Positions 17,084-24,748 of a stretch of DNA of 64,000 bases are shown here, one piece after another. Below the pieces are notes generated by a model that saw only the letters and a program-made list of their open reading frames with translations, searched no databases and was not told the origin of the DNA. The stretch's first letter is position 1. Each line of letters begins with the position of its first letter. The position numbers and the translations under genes are program-made. The stretch comes from HGM12998 sp900756495 (GTDB lineage: Bacteria; Bacillota; Clostridia; Oscillospirales; Oscillospiraceae). The stretch lies in the NCBI GenBank assembly GCA_958477305.1, contig CAUEFI010000010.1:53639-117638 (forward strand). The letters are read 5' to 3'.

Positions 17084-17326
17084 ATGAATACTCATGAAGC
17101 GATTGTCGCTCGCATTAAGGAACTATGTAGGGACCGCTGTCTTACGCCGAACGGATTGAGTAATATTTCCGCAGTCCCACAAGCAACGATTAAAAGTATT
17201 TTGAATGGAGAAAGTAGCAATCCCGGTGTAGTTACCATAAAAAAACTCTGCGACGGATTGAATATTACATTAGGTTCGTTTTTCTCCACACCGATATTTG
17301 ATGCCTTGGATCAAGAGACTCGCTGA
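17084..17326 (+). CDS. small XRE-family HTH protein
   Basis: An 80-residue protein that is essentially one HTH domain ('LTPNGLSNISAVPQATIKSIL', recognition helix near 35-45), ending shortly after it. CAGGAG precedes the ATG. A broken copy lies at 18014-18104, with the downstream hairpin region also copied. Confidence 0.82.
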   Translation: MNTHEAIVARIKELCRDRCLTPNGLSNISAVPQATIKSILNGESSNPGVVTIKKLCDGLNITLGSFFSTPIFDALDQETR

Positions 17327-17515
17327 AGAAGCGTTAATTTTAGGCTCATTTTATGGTTATAGTTATAGCTATATTTAAATGTATAGATCTCAATTTAAAA
17401 AGGGCAGAAATTAGCTGATACAGATATCATTTGAAAAGATATAATATCCCTATTTTACAGGACATTAAAATGAGAGACGGCAAGCCGCATGCTTGCCGTC
17501 TGTACCTTTCGTATC
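17143..17515 (+). repeat. direct repeat, copy 1 (HTH gene 3' part plus hairpin)
   Basis: From within the HTH gene through about 190 bases of following sequence to a hairpin (17475-17501), this stretch matches 18014-18300. The non-coding part 'GGCTCATTTTATGGTTATAG' is identical in both. It fills the 333-base gap between genes 17084 and 17660, where no other gene is seen. Confidence 0.8.
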
Positions 17516-17659
17516 CTTTTAAAGCAATTGTAACACCTGCTTTTTTCTATTGTGTTATACCATATAAACCGGTGTGTTGCTAATTAAAACATTACAAACT
17601 TGTATATATTTTGTTAAAGTATTTCGTCAGACACTCTCTAATAAAGGCGGCGTAATACT

Positions 17660-17992
17660 ATGCCAAGAGAATTAAAGAATATCAATATTGAAATCGGTGC
17701 GAGGATTAAGCAACAGAGAATTAATCAAAGTCTGACCCGTGAACAGTTAGCAGATCTATCAGGATATAGTGCCAACTTTATTCAAGAAGTCGAACGCGGG
17801 CGATCTGGGTTATCTTCTGAATCTATGCGGGCTTTTTCTATAGCACTTAAGATATCTGCTGATTATTTACTTTTCGGTGAGAAATCGGATGATTTTTATT
17901 ATTTATCCGAAAAATTAAAAGCAGTATCGCCTGAAAAACAAAAGCACATTATGAAGATAATTGAATCAGCTATAAAATGTGCCCAACCCTAA
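17660..17992 (+). CDS. XRE-family HTH regulator
   Basis: A 110-residue protein with HTH at about 12-65 ('LTREQLADLSGYSANFIQEVE') and a short helical tail typical of small SinR/CI-like proteins. AAAGG lies ahead of the ATG at 17660, and a GTATTTC half-site lies about 35 bases upstream. It is followed by the decayed copy of the 80-residue HTH gene. Confidence 0.84.
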   Translation: MPRELKNINIEIGARIKQQRINQSLTREQLADLSGYSANFIQEVERGRSGLSSESMRAFSIALKISADYLLFGEKSDDFYYLSEKLKAVSPEKQKHIMKIIESAIKCAQP

Positions 17993-18013
17993 TCTGGAAT
18001 AGGGAACACAGCA

Positions 18014-18104
18014 TAACGTCGAATGGATTGAATCATACTTCCGCAGGCAACAATCAAAAGTATTTAAACCGATATTTGATGGTTTGGCACAAGAGATTCG
18101 CTGA
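18014..18104 (+). pseudogene. broken copy of the 80-residue HTH gene
   Basis: Two pieces match the gene at 17084-17326: 'GGATTGAATCATACTTCCGC' and the last codons from 'CCGATATTTGATGG' to the TGA. The start, nine bases near the recognition helix and about 95 bases of the middle are missing, so it cannot make the protein. Confidence 0.75.
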
Positions 18105-18240
18105 AGAATCGCAAAATTCAGGCTCATTTTATGGTTATAGTAATAGCTATATTTAAATGTATAACTTCCAATTTAAAAAGGGCAGAAATGAATTGATACA
18201 GATATAATTGAAAAAGGCATAATATTCCTATTTTACGGGA

Positions 18241-18291
18241 CATAAAGGGTAGAGACGGCAAGCCTTGTGCTTGCCGTCTCTACCCTTTATG
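18241..18291. terminator. long perfect hairpin
   Basis: A perfect 23-bp inverted repeat (18241-18263 with 18269-18291) with a 5-base loop. In the first repeat copy only the inner 11 bp (17475-17485/17491-17501) still pair. It has no T-run, so termination is uncertain. Confidence 0.55.
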
Positions 18292-18420
18292 TCTTCATAG
18301 AGCAAATGAAGGAGACCCCGACCGTGGCAGAAGGCTTGACCGTCGAAGATTTCCATTCCCTCATAACAACTCTGCCCTTTCGGGTTAATTTCCCCTGGTT
18401 CTGTCAAAGATAACCACGGG

Positions 18421-19323
18421 GTGATTGATTTGCGCTATTTTCATGAGCCGCCCAGACTGGGCGCCTGGTTTGAGGGATATTATTTTAAGCATCGGGGCCC
18501 CGACGGCGGAATCGCGCTGATCCCCGCTGTCCACCGGGAGGCCGACGGAGCCAAGCTGAAAGCTTCTCTTCAGGTCATCACTGATGATCGCTCGTATACC
18601 TTCAACATCTCCAACCGGGACTTTTCCGCCAAGCGGAAGCAGTTGGCGATCCGGGTGGGAGAAAGCCGGATCTCGGCGGCGGGCGCCGCGCTTCAAATCA
18701 CAGGGGAGGGGCTGGAGCTATCCGGCACGCTGCGGTACAGTCCGCTCACCCCCCTCCGCACCGATATCATGGGCCCCTTTCGTCTGGCCGAACCCGTCAT
18801 GCAGTGCTGTCACGGCGTAGTCAGCCTGAGGCACAGCCTTTCAGGAACCCTTGTCCTCAATGGAAAGCCCATGTGTTTTGACGGCGGAACCGGCTACATC
18901 GAGACCGATCGGGGGCGCTCCTTTCCTGCCGACTACCTATGGACGCAGTGCAATTGGGACCGGAACTGCATCATGCTCTCCGTGGCGGAAATCCCCTTCC
19001 TGGGCAGGCGTTTCAAGGGCTGTATCTGCGCCCTCCTCCACGGCGGACGCGAATACCGCCTGGCCACCTATCTGGGGGTAAAAATTCTGCGCTACGGCCC
19101 CCTGGGCGCAGAGATCCGCCAGGGGGCATATCACCTGACGGCAGAGCTTCTGTCAGGAGATGGCAGGCCCCTGCGGGCGCCCAGCGCCGGGGCTATGACG
19201 CGGACCATCCATGAGAGCCTGTCCGCGCGGGTTCGCTATCGCTTCTGGATTGGCTCCCGGCTTCTCTTCGATCATATTGACGAAAATGCCAGCTACGAAT
19301 ACGCCGATGAAAAGGACGGATAA
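18421..19323 (+). CDS. tocopherol cyclase-like family protein
   Basis: A 300-residue protein with the pattern of the tocopherol-cyclase-like (lipocalin-related) family: 'WFEGYYFKHRGPDGGIALIP' near the start, 'IMGPFRLAEPVMQCCHGVVS', 'GGTGYIETDRGRSFPADYLW' and 'RLATYLGVKI'. In plants the family cyclises tocopherol precursors; in gut Firmicutes the substrate is unknown. The start could be GTG 18421 or TTG 18430, the latter better placed behind GGGGTG. A terminator follows at 19339. Confidence 0.8.
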   Translation: MIDLRYFHEPPRLGAWFEGYYFKHRGPDGGIALIPAVHREADGAKLKASLQVITDDRSYTFNISNRDFSAKRKQLAIRVGESRISAAGAALQITGEGLELSGTLRYSPLTPLRTDIMGPFRLAEPVMQCCHGVVSLRHSLSGTLVLNGKPMCFDGGTGYIETDRGRSFPADYLWTQCNWDRNCIMLSVAEIPFLGRRFKGCICALLHGGREYRLATYLGVKILRYGPLGAEIRQGAYHLTAELLSGDGRPLRAPSAGAMTRTIHESLSARVRYRFWIGSRLLFDHIDENASYEYADEKDG

Positions 19324-19338
19324 GCTCCAAATGTCAGG

Positions 19339-19371
19339 AAGGGCCCCGCGGGAATCCGCGGGGCCCTTTTT
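19339..19371 (+). terminator. intrinsic terminator
   Basis: A 13-bp GC-rich stem (19339-19351 with 19356-19368) followed by TTTTT, just after the tocopherol-cyclase-like gene. Confidence 0.85.
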
Positions 19372-19432
19372 CCTGTGAATCTGATATTGAATCCAGCCCC
19401 AAAAAGCGCTATACTAGGCAGGACACTGGGAA

Positions 19433-20236
19433 ATGAGAGGTCCTGCCGTCTCCATGAAACGCTCTGCCATGCGTCTGCGCTACCTGTTCCGCTTTGTATT
19501 TCGCGCCGCCGTGTTTGCCGGCGTGGTTCTGCTGTATCTGCTCCGTCCCGCCTCGTTTGCTGTGGCAGAGGCGGGCGGCTTTTTTCAGCGGCCGGGCTGG
19601 CTCCATCTGCTCTGGCTGATCTGGCTTGCAGATATGGCGGCCCAGCTTCTTCCTGTCCGGGGGCTGGTTGCCCTGGGGGCGCAGAAGTACAGAGCCGGCC
19701 GTTATCTCCCAAGCTCCCCGCCGCCGCGCAGGGAGGAGCTGCTGGCTTACATACGGCGGGCCGACAGGGGCGCCGGAAAGGTTTTGGCCGCCTGGGCTCT
19801 GGCGGCCGCCGTCCTGGGTCTGGCCCGGATACTGGGGCTGGTGGGAGCGGCGGAGCTTCTGCTCTGCTCCGTCTTCTTTTATGTCTGTGATCTGATCTGC
19901 GTGCTGTTCTGGTGCCCCTTTCGGGCCTGGATGATGCACAACCGCTGCTGCGCGGACTGCCGCATTTTCAACTGGGATCACCTGATGATGTTTACCCCTC
20001 TGGCGTTCGCCCCCAGCTTTTATAGCTGGAGCCTCCTCCTGCCGGCCGCCGCGATCGTCCTTCTTTGGGAGTTCAGCTTCCGGCTGCGCCCGGAGCGCTT
20101 CTGGCCGGGGAGCAACGCCGCGCTCCGCTGCGGGAACTGCACGGAGCGGCTGTGCGGGCGGTCCTACCGCGCCCTGAAAAAGGACAGCGTCTCTTCCAGC
20201 ACCCGCTCCGGCGCGCCTGGAATCGAAAGGCGGTGA
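19433..20236 (+). CDS. unknown membrane protein with C-terminal Cys motif
   Basis: A 267-residue protein with about five hydrophobic segments and two Cys-bearing regions: 'HNRCCADCRIFNWDHLMMF' in the last third and 'CGNCTERLC' near the end. These suggest a metal site on the cytoplasmic side. The family was not recognised. The start may be ATG 19433 or ATG 19454; neither site is strong. The last 73 bases overlap the end of the convergent hydrolase gene. Confidence 0.65.
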   Translation: MRGPAVSMKRSAMRLRYLFRFVFRAAVFAGVVLLYLLRPASFAVAEAGGFFQRPGWLHLLWLIWLADMAAQLLPVRGLVALGAQKYRAGRYLPSSPPPRREELLAYIRRADRGAGKVLAAWALAAAVLGLARILGLVGAAELLLCSVFFYVCDLICVLFWCPFRAWMMHNRCCADCRIFNWDHLMMFTPLAFAPSFYSWSLLLPAAAIVLLWEFSFRLRPERFWPGSNAALRCGNCTERLCGRSYRALKKDSVSSSTRSGAPGIERR

Positions 20237-20919
20237 TCCCCGCCGGGCACCTCCGACAGCGGGACGCCGAATTGCTCCGCAAAGCGCCGGGCCTCCGAAA
20301 TGGGAATGGTGCGATCCGCTTCGCCGTGGATCATGCGCAGCTCGGCCTTTTCCCTGCTCCAAAGACGGAACACATCGTGGCTGTCCAGGTCGTCCAGGAA
20401 GGCTTGGGTGAGCTTCAGCGGGCGGGCACAGCCGTAGTCTTCTCCCAGGATCAGGAATCCGTCCCGCTCCATGGCTTCCGCCTGCGCTTTCGTCGGCCGG
20501 CGGAAGAGCGCGGGCATGCAGACCGCCGCCGAGCGGAAAAAGGCCCGCTTTCCCCCGCCCGGCAGGCCGGACAGGTAAATCAGCGTCGTATAGGCCCCAA
20601 AGCTGGAGCCAAAGTATGTAATTTCAGCCCCGGGAGCCAGCGTCCGGGCAAGGGCCTCCACATCGGCCAAGTCGGCGGTGCAGTTGGGAACGCGGAGGTA
20701 CTCCCCATCCACCCTGCTCTCCCCGTGGGCCGGGAAATCAAAGGCAGCAACCCCAATGCCCTGTTCCGGCAGCGCTTTCAGCAGCATCTGCACGGTGGGG
20801 CTCTCCTTGCTGCTGCCGAATCCATGGGCGACCACGCAGGCTTTCGTATTCTCCCGCCCGATGCTGAACGTACAGGGGATCTCGTATCCCCGTCCCGTGG
20901 CGATCCATTCCGTTTTCAT
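20164..20919 (-). CDS. alpha/beta hydrolase
   Basis: A 251-residue serine hydrolase. The nucleophile elbow is GSSFG, the acid lies in 'HGEADRTIP' and the histidine in 'GGDHRL', in the expected order. The N-terminal 'ACVVAHGFGSSKESP' supplies the oxyanion HG. GGAGGG precedes the ATG. There is no signal peptide, so it is cytoplasmic. Substrate unknown; the shape is that of small esterase/acyl-hydrolase proteins. Its 3' end overlaps the convergent gene at 19433-20236. Confidence 0.85.
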   Translation of the reverse strand: MKTEWIATGRGYEIPCTFSIGRENTKACVVAHGFGSSKESPTVQMLLKALPEQGIGVAAFDFPAHGESRVDGEYLRVPNCTADLADVEALARTLAPGAEITYFGSSFGAYTTLIYLSGLPGGGKRAFFRSAAVCMPALFRRPTKAQAEAMERDGFLILGEDYGCARPLKLTQAFLDDLDSHDVFRLWSREKAELRMIHGEADRTIPISEARRFAEQFGVPLSEVPGGDHRLSIPGAPERVLEETLSFFRAR

Positions 20920-20998
20920 CGTACTCCCTCCATTTCCTGAATCAGTATAGCATCTATGCGGCCCGGCCGCAACTCTGAACGCGATAGGATGAATGACA

Positions 20999-21958
20999 AT
21001 GCGCTGCTATTTCGCCCCCATGGAGGGCATTACAGGCGCGGTTTACCGCAATGCCCACCACCGCTATTTCCCCGGCCTGGACAAGTATTTTATGCCCTTT
21101 CTCTCCCCCAGCCAGAACCATGTCTTTACCCGGCGTGAACTGCGGGACATTCTTCCCATGTACAACGAAGGCGTCCCGGCTGTTCCCCAACTGCTGACCC
21201 GCCGGGCGGAGGATTTTCTGTGGGCCGCGGGAGAGCTGGCCGCCATGGGCTACCGGGAGGTCAGCCTGAACCTGGGCTGTCCCTCGGGCACCGTAGCCGC
21301 CAAAGGCAAAGGGGCCGGTTTTTTGGCCTTCCCCCAGGAGCTGGACCGCTTTCTGGAGGAAATTTTTTCCCGCGCCCCACTGTCTGTCTCAGTCAAGACC
21401 CGGCTGGGCGTCAATGATCCTGAGGAATTTGGCCCCCTTTTATCTATCTATAACAAGTATCCTATCACGGAACTGACTATCCATCCGCGGGTGCAGCGGG
21501 ACTTTTACCGGAACAGCGTGCGCATGGAGCACTTCGCCCGCACCCTGTCCGCGAGCCGGATCCCGGTGTGTTACAACGGCGATCTGGTGACTGCCGGGGA
21601 CTGCACCGCTCTCTCCGGCCGCTTCCCCGGGCTGGAGGCCATGATGCTGGGACGGGGGCTGGTGGCCAATCCTGCGCTGGCAAGGCAGTGCGCGGGCGGA
21701 CCGGCGGCGGACCGGGCTACTCTGCAGGCCTTTCACGATTCTCTGTACACAGGCTTCGCGCAGGCTTTCGGCAGCGAGCGCAACGCGATGCTGCGGATGA
21801 AGGAGATCTGGTTTTATCACATCTATCTCTTTGACGAGCGCGAAAAGCACGCCAAGGCGCTGAAAAAGGCCGCCAGTCCCCAGGAATTTATCCGCTGCGC
21901 CAACGCCGTGTTTCGTGAGCTGCCTCTGCGCGCCCATGCAGCGCCGGGCTGGAGGTGA
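20999..21958 (+). CDS. tRNA-dihydrouridine synthase
   Basis: A 319-residue FMN-dependent enzyme that reduces uridine in tRNA D-loops. Family marks are 'YFAPMEGITGAVYRN' at the start, 'SLNLGCPSGTVAAKGKGAGF' with the active-site Cys, 'VSVKTRLG', 'LTIHPR' and 'VCYNGDL'. The ATG at 20999 has AGGA 9 bases upstream; ATG 20993 is too close. The following permease begins within a few bases, so the two are probably co-transcribed. Confidence 0.9.
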   Translation: MRCYFAPMEGITGAVYRNAHHRYFPGLDKYFMPFLSPSQNHVFTRRELRDILPMYNEGVPAVPQLLTRRAEDFLWAAGELAAMGYREVSLNLGCPSGTVAAKGKGAGFLAFPQELDRFLEEIFSRAPLSVSVKTRLGVNDPEEFGPLLSIYNKYPITELTIHPRVQRDFYRNSVRMEHFARTLSASRIPVCYNGDLVTAGDCTALSGRFPGLEAMMLGRGLVANPALARQCAGGPAADRATLQAFHDSLYTGFAQAFGSERNAMLRMKEIWFYHIYLFDEREKHAKALKKAASPQEFIRCANAVFRELPLRAHAAPGWR

Positions 21959-21963
21959 TTGCC

Positions 21964-23082
21964 GTGAAAAAAAGCCGCTCCATTTTGAAGCGCCTCCGCA
22001 GGGAGGCCGTGCTGCTCATCTCGGCCTGTGCCGCCCTCATCTCCATGCTGTTCGTCCCCCCCTCCAGCGCCTATGCCTCATATATCGACCTGCGGGTCCT
22101 CGTCCTGCTCTTCTGCCTGATGGCTGTCGTGGCCGGATTTCAGCGCTGCGGGCTCTTTCACGTTCTGGCCCAGCGGCTGCTGGCCGGGCGGCGGCGGATG
22201 CGGCTGCTCTCTCTGGCGCTGGTGCTCCTTCCCTTTTTCTGCTCCATGCTTATCACAAACGATGTAGCCCTTATTACCTTTGTCCCTTTCGCCGTATTGG
22301 TTCTCTCCCTCATTGGGCGGCAGCGGCATCTGATCTGGGTTGTCGTCCTTCAGACCGTAGCTGCCAATCTGGGCAGCATGGCCACCCCGGTCGGCAACCC
22401 GCAGAACCTCTTCCTCTATGAGAAATTCCATATCCCGCCCGCCGCCTTTTTCGCGGCAACCATCCCTGTTGTCCTCATCAGCCTGGCACTCCTGGCCCTG
22501 GCCGCCCTGCGCATTCAGGATGAGAGTCTGGAGGTGACCTTTTCCGCACCTGCAGTCCTTCGGGAGCCCAGGCTGCTGGCGGGATATGCCGTTCTTTTTG
22601 CGCTGTGTCTGCTCTCTGTCCTCCATGTGCTCCACTATGGAGTGCTCTTCCTGATTGTAACGCTGTTCCTCTTGTTCTTCAGCCGTGACGTTTTCCGGCG
22701 TGTGGACTACAGCCTGCTGCTCACCTTTGTGTGCTTCTTTCTCTTTGCAGGAAACATCGGCCGGATCGAATCCGTACGAACCGCTCTGGAAGGGCTGATG
22801 TCCGCCGCCCCCATGCTCACTCCCGCATTGGCCAGCCAAGTGATCAGCAATGTGCCCGCCGCAGTTCTCCTCTCAGGCTTTACAGATCGCTGGCAGGAAC
22901 TTCTGCTGGGCGTCAATATCGGCGGTCTGGGCACCCCCATCGCATCTCTGGCCAGTCTGATCTCCCTGCGGCTCTATCTCCGCACCGAGGGGGTCCGCCC
23001 TCTGCGGTATCTGGGCGTCTTTCTGGCCGTCAACGCCGTGGGGCTGGTTGTTCTCCTCGGCGCGGCTGCGCTGCTCTTCTGA
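21964..23082 (+). CDS. SLC13/ArsB-type permease
   Basis: A 372-residue protein with about ten membrane helices. The ion-transporter family signature is seen in 'SMLITNDVALITFVP' and 'NLGSMATPVGNPQNLFLYEK', with the second half-repeat in 'ALASQVISNVPAAVLLS'. Members move arsenite, citrate or dicarboxylates; the substrate cannot be read from the sequence. GTG 21964 is preferred because GGAGGTGATT lies before it; GTG 21955 overlaps the dus stop. Confidence 0.8.
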   Translation: MKKSRSILKRLRREAVLLISACAALISMLFVPPSSAYASYIDLRVLVLLFCLMAVVAGFQRCGLFHVLAQRLLAGRRRMRLLSLALVLLPFFCSMLITNDVALITFVPFAVLVLSLIGRQRHLIWVVVLQTVAANLGSMATPVGNPQNLFLYEKFHIPPAAFFAATIPVVLISLALLALAALRIQDESLEVTFSAPAVLREPRLLAGYAVLFALCLLSVLHVLHYGVLFLIVTLFLLFFSRDVFRRVDYSLLLTFVCFFLFAGNIGRIESVRTALEGLMSAAPMLTPALASQVISNVPAAVLLSGFTDRWQELLLGVNIGGLGTPIASLASLISLRLYLRTEGVRPLRYLGVFLAVNAVGLVVLLGAAALLF

Positions 23083-23104
23083 GCGCTGCCCCTGTCCGCA
23101 TGTG

Positions 23105-23133
23105 AAAGGACGCGGCTTTTTGCCGCGTCCTTT
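23105..23133. terminator. bidirectional intrinsic terminator
   Basis: A 12-bp stem (23105-23116 with 23122-23133) with a T loop between converging genes. Confidence 0.75.
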
Positions 23134-23139
23134 CCGTTT

Positions 23140-24666
23140 CTATATCCGTCTCGCCGCACGGCGCGCCGGCGCGCGCTGCCGGAGAAGCTCTGCGCCGTGC
23201 CCGCCCAGAATGACCAGCGTGATAAGCGCGGAGTAGTGATAGCGCAGGGCCACCTCCACCAGCATATGGGCGCAGACCAGCCCCACCAGAAAGATCATGG
23301 GCAGAAAGAGGAGGGTGCGGTCCCGCTGGCGCCAGGCTTCCGACGCGCCCCCAATGGCAAGCAGCATGCTGAGGTAATAAAAGGCGTTGCTGGCCAGTCT
23401 GGCTGCCCGGGGATGTGCAATTACATCGGCTCCATAAAAAACGGCGGAGTCGTCGCTCCCCATCAGGTTGTGGAGCTTATGGTAGAAAAGAGATGCGATT
23501 TCTTTGGGCGACAGGGCGGCAATGCGCGCCTTTGCCTGCTCCATCACCCGCGATTGCACCTCCTGGCTCGCCCCCCAGGGCCCCACCTCGGCATTGATTC
23601 GATAGAGCAGATCGCTGTCGGACTGATTCCACTGTCCGCCCGACTCCACGTTAAAGCCCACCAGGATGCTGTATCCCGGCGTGGCCGCGGGATGTCCGCC
23701 CACGCGCGAGGTGAGGTAGGACGTGTTGAGCTGTCCCACCGCCAGATACGCTGCCAGCAGCAAAATGACAAAGGACAGCGCCTGCCGCCGCCAGCTCTTT
23801 TCCCGCCAGCGCTCCAATTGAAGGGCGAATATCCATATCGCCAGGGCAATCAGAAGGATCGGTCCAAGAGGCCGCACGGCGTTTGCCGCTGCCAGCACCG
23901 CCCCGGCACATAGTCCCAAGGAGATAAGCCTGCGGAGCCGCGCCTTTCCCACGCGCTCCCAGAAGCGGAAGACTATCCAGAGAAAGAGTAATATCAGCGT
24001 CGTGTACAGGGGCTCGGACAATACAAACATATTGTAGATGGTCTGGGAGGGCATGAGAATCCACAGCAGTACGGCGTTTATCGCCGTCCTGTTCCCCAGA
24101 AGCCTCCGGCAAAAATCAAAGAGCAGCGCGGCCGAGAGCGTGGTGAGGCCCACATTGATAACCGGGGCCAGCAGCGGCGCAGTGCCGAAGAGCTTTATAA
24201 AGAGGCTCAAGAAAAAGGAATAGCCGAAGAGATGCGAAAAAAGGGCGACATATCGCCCGCCAAAGATAACCTCACGCCCTGCCAGCTGCTGTGCAGTTTC
24301 CCAAAACACCTGATAGTCTCCAGCCGGTTTAATCTGCACATGCAGCACCCAGGCGAGCTTTACCGCAAAGCACAGGCACAACAACAGGAGCAATGTCTTT
24401 CCCGTCCCCATCCGTTCCCCGACCCGCCCGGCCAAAGACAGCAGAAATACGCCCGCCGTCAGCCCCACCAGGCACAGCGCCAGTGTCCCGAGCGCCTCCT
24501 CATTGCTCAGGGCAAAATGGATCACCAGCTCCGCCAGCAGGGCGATAAACAGCGCGTACATAATCCTGCTGCATAGCCCTGACAGCCTTGCCAGACCTTC
24601 CATACAGCCGTCCCCTTTCCAGTAGCCAAGCCAGTCCCAATCTTGCCTCTTCTCCGCTCTCATCAT
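23140..24666 (-). CDS. GT39-like integral membrane glycosyltransferase
   Basis: A 508-residue protein with ten or more membrane helices and a large extracytoplasmic region. The first loop has 'KPAGDYQVFWETAQQLAG', the acidic motif position of GT-C/ArnT-PMT-type enzymes, followed by 'VLSEPLYTTLI'. Such enzymes move a sugar from a polyprenyl carrier onto lipid or protein outside the membrane. ATG 24666 (GGAG upstream) is chosen; ATG 24603 (AAAGGGG upstream) is also good. The longest frame would run through the preceding terminator and is rejected. It is downstream of the SLC13 gene but separated from it by a hairpin. Confidence 0.8.
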   Translation of the reverse strand: MMRAEKRQDWDWLGYWKGDGCMEGLARLSGLCSRIMYALFIALLAELVIHFALSNEEALGTLALCLVGLTAGVFLLSLAGRVGERMGTGKTLLLLLCLCFAVKLAWVLHVQIKPAGDYQVFWETAQQLAGREVIFGGRYVALFSHLFGYSFFLSLFIKLFGTAPLLAPVINVGLTTLSAALLFDFCRRLLGNRTAINAVLLWILMPSQTIYNMFVLSEPLYTTLILLFLWIVFRFWERVGKARLRRLISLGLCAGAVLAAANAVRPLGPILLIALAIWIFALQLERWREKSWRRQALSFVILLLAAYLAVGQLNTSYLTSRVGGHPAATPGYSILVGFNVESGGQWNQSDSDLLYRINAEVGPWGASQEVQSRVMEQAKARIAALSPKEIASLFYHKLHNLMGSDDSAVFYGADVIAHPRAARLASNAFYYLSMLLAIGGASEAWRQRDRTLLFLPMIFLVGLVCAHMLVEVALRYHYSALITLVILGGHGAELLRQRAPARRAARRI

Positions 24667-24691
24667 ATCAGTCTCTCCAAAAAAGTGCAAG

Positions 24692-24724
24692 CGGGGCCGC
24701 CGGAATGAAAATCCGGCGGCCCCG
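24692..24724 (-). terminator. intrinsic terminator of the permease gene
   Basis: A 13-bp GC-rich stem (24692-24704 with 24712-24724) downstream of the stop at 24749, with a distant T-run on the minus strand. Confidence 0.7.
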
Positions 24725-24748
24725 TTGCCCCTGTCTGCTCTGAACTTG

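Larger units (their letters stand above)
18014..18300 (+). repeat. direct repeat, copy 2 (broken HTH plus hairpin)
   Basis: Second copy of the unit at 17143-17515, with scattered differences and an internal deletion. It occupies most of the 428-base gap between 17992 and 18421. Confidence 0.8.

Noticed and set aside
13064..18420. Complete integrated element with att sites at tRNA-Ser
   Set aside because: The position and AT-rich content suggest an island, but no integrase gene and no repeat of the tRNA 3' end were found, so I describe an accessory region only.
19409..20362. 317-codon minus-strand frame over the membrane protein gene
   Set aside because: Low-complexity Gly/Arg/Gln composition typical of the complement of a GC-rich gene. 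The plus strand has a coherent membrane protein.
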